A stretch of DNA of 32,328 bases from Paracoccaceae bacterium (GTDB lineage: Bacteria; Pseudomonadota; Alphaproteobacteria; Rhodobacterales; Rhodobacteraceae). A program made the position numbers and the translations under genes. The notes beneath the pieces were generated by a model that did no database searches, was not told where the DNA came from, and saw nothing but the letters and a program-made list of their open reading frames with translations. Each line of letters starts with the position of its first letter. Position 1 is the stretch's first letter. Of this stretch, positions 31,548-32,328 are shown one piece after another. The stretch covers positions 1 through 32,328 of the forward strand of contig NVUX02000029.1 of the NCBI GenBank assembly GCA_002402045.2, written 5' to 3'.

Positions 31548-32328
31548 TACATACCCCTCCTTCCCATAGCGACTGCGCGGGCAATGTCGGCCGAGACCTG
31601 TGTGCGCGATTGCCGAAAACTCTCGGCGTCGCGGGTCTGGATGTTGATGGTGATGTTTTGGGCGCTGCCTGTGCCGTATTGCGAGGCTTCGTGACGGTTC
31701 AGAACCCGTTCGCCCTTTTGTAGAATTGCGGGCACTTCGTCTGGGCGCAGGCCCGCCCAACCTCCGGAATGCATGCGCGGTGCACCGGCGAATGCCGTAG
31801 CCGGCACCATTCTCTGTGGAGCTGCCCCGCCCACCATGCCACCAGCATGTAACACAGGCGCAAAAATGCTACCAAGACCGCCCAGAGCGCCGGATAAAGC
31901 CCCCGCCAGCGGTCCGAGAATGAACCGTTTGGCCGAAAGTTTGGCCATATCTGCCAGCAAAGAGGTCACGAGGGAGTTAAAATCCAGCTTGCCGGTTTTG
32001 ACGAACGCCCCGATGGCGTTCTCCGCACTCGTAAAAGCTCCGACCAGTGAAGCACCAATGCCCTTGCCAACATCCGCTGCTTTGGTGGCGTAATCCTTGA
32101 GGGAAGTTGCAGCCATATCCCATGCGGATATGGCAACCTCGGCGGCAGAACGCGCGGCCCCTCCCGCACCGGTGACCGCTTGTGACAAAACTTCGGCGGC
32201 CATGGTGGTTCCAGCAAGGCCACTTTCACCATCCTCCGCGCTCGCTTTCATAGCATCGCGCAAGGCTTGCATGGACGTCAGCGGGGCGGTGGCCGCACGG
32301 GCCATTTCGCGGGAGGAATTTACCAGCC
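31547..32328 (-). CDS. Phage tail tape-measure protein, C-terminal part (GTA orfg11 type; 5' end outside window)
   Basis: The frame is open to the window edge; 260 codons are visible. The sequence has the Ala/Gly-rich helical character of tape-measure C-termini. It includes KLDFNSLVTSLLADMAKLSA, typical of the C-terminal domain of lambda-type tape-measure proteins, and then a Gly/Ala-rich hydrophobic stretch LGPLAGALSGALGGLGS. Near the end GGWAGLRPDEVPAILQKGERVL is the common 'pageRv' type motif of these proteins. The total length, and so whether it is a short GTA-type or a full phage-type protein, cannot be judged here. Confidence 0.88.
   Translation of the reverse strand, partial: LVNSSREMARAATAPLTSMQALRDAMKASAEDGESGLAGTTMAAEVLSQAVTGAGGAARSAAEVAISAWDMAATSLKDYATKAADVGKGIGASLVGAFTSAENAIGAFVKTGKLDFNSLVTSLLADMAKLSAKRFILGPLAGALSGALGGLGSIFAPVLHAGGMVGGAAPQRMVPATAFAGAPRMHSGGWAGLRPDEVPAILQKGERVLNRHEASQYGTGSAQNITINIQTRDAESFRQSRTQVSADIARAVAMGRRGM

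Noticed and set aside
31548-31760. Upstream extension of the DUF2460 gene
   Set aside because: It is the out-of-frame shadow of the tape-measure gene; the family N-terminus begins at 31547.
1-32328. CRISPR array or large tandem repeats
   Set aside because: No regularly spaced repeats were seen; the only short direct repeats noted are the three 9-base copies near 28740-28827.

Overview
The window looks like chromosome (or a large replicon) of a Rhodobacteraceae/Roseobacter-type alphaproteobacterium. The evidence is family content. There is an inositol-catabolic iolD-iolE-iolG set served by two sugar ABC transporters with single-domain ATPases. There is also a tail-gene block of the gene-transfer-agent (GTA)-like type (DUF2460, DUF2163, NlpC/P60 peptidase, GTA TIM-barrel protein), which is essentially an alphaproteobacterial architecture. 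Nothing here fixes the species.

Layout. (1) 1-140: the 3' end of an IS5-family insertion sequence cut by the window edge. (2) 192-4661: an ABC sugar importer on the minus strand (binding protein, ATPase, permease) facing a divergent LacI-family regulator. (3) 4702-8798: a MurR/RpiR-family regulator converging on a minus-strand operon of SDR dehydrogenase, TIM-barrel sugar isomerase/epimerase and Gfo/Idh/MocA oxidoreductase. (4) 8791-12382: minus-strand operon iolD-iolE-TSUP permease. (5) 12447-21103: divergent plus-strand operon iolG, aldehyde dehydrogenase, HpcH/HpaI aldolase and D-2-hydroxyacid dehydrogenase, followed by a second ABC importer (binding protein, permease, ATPase), a terminator and another Gfo/Idh/MocA oxidoreductase. 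(6) 21104-21454: a gene-poor junction. (7) 21455-32328: the 3' part of a prophage late region on the minus strand. It holds the tape-measure C-terminus, the DUF2460, DUF2163, NlpC/P60 and TIM-barrel tail-tip proteins, a DUF2793 protein, a small membrane protein, an M15 endolysin with a C-terminal membrane anchor, and an overlapping Rz/Rz1-like spanin pair. A plus-strand Fic-domain gene sits inside this block.

How it works together. IolG, IolE and IolD would take myo-inositol (or an isomer) through 2-keto-inositol and the trione to 5-deoxyglucuronate. The accessory dehydrogenases and the isomerase could feed other inositol stereoisomers or derivatives into the route. IolB, IolC, IolJ and IolA are not in the window; an aldolase, an aldehyde dehydrogenase and a hydroxyacid dehydrogenase are co-directional with iolG instead. 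A palindrome GCAA-N6-TTGC recurs in front of four transcription units: the first ABC operon/LacI gene, the RpiR gene, the SDR operon and iolD/iolG. I infer that it is the operator of a local regulon, most likely read by the RpiR-family protein.

Most notable observations: the shared operator; the Fic gene lodged as a reverse-oriented 'moron' between two tail genes that are normally adjacent; the non-canonical mix of iol genes with aldolase-pathway genes and a TSUP exporter; and hairpins placed just downstream of both binding-protein genes. Start codons were revised in several places where the longest reading frame would begin inside a terminator or upstream of a clear ribosome-binding site.
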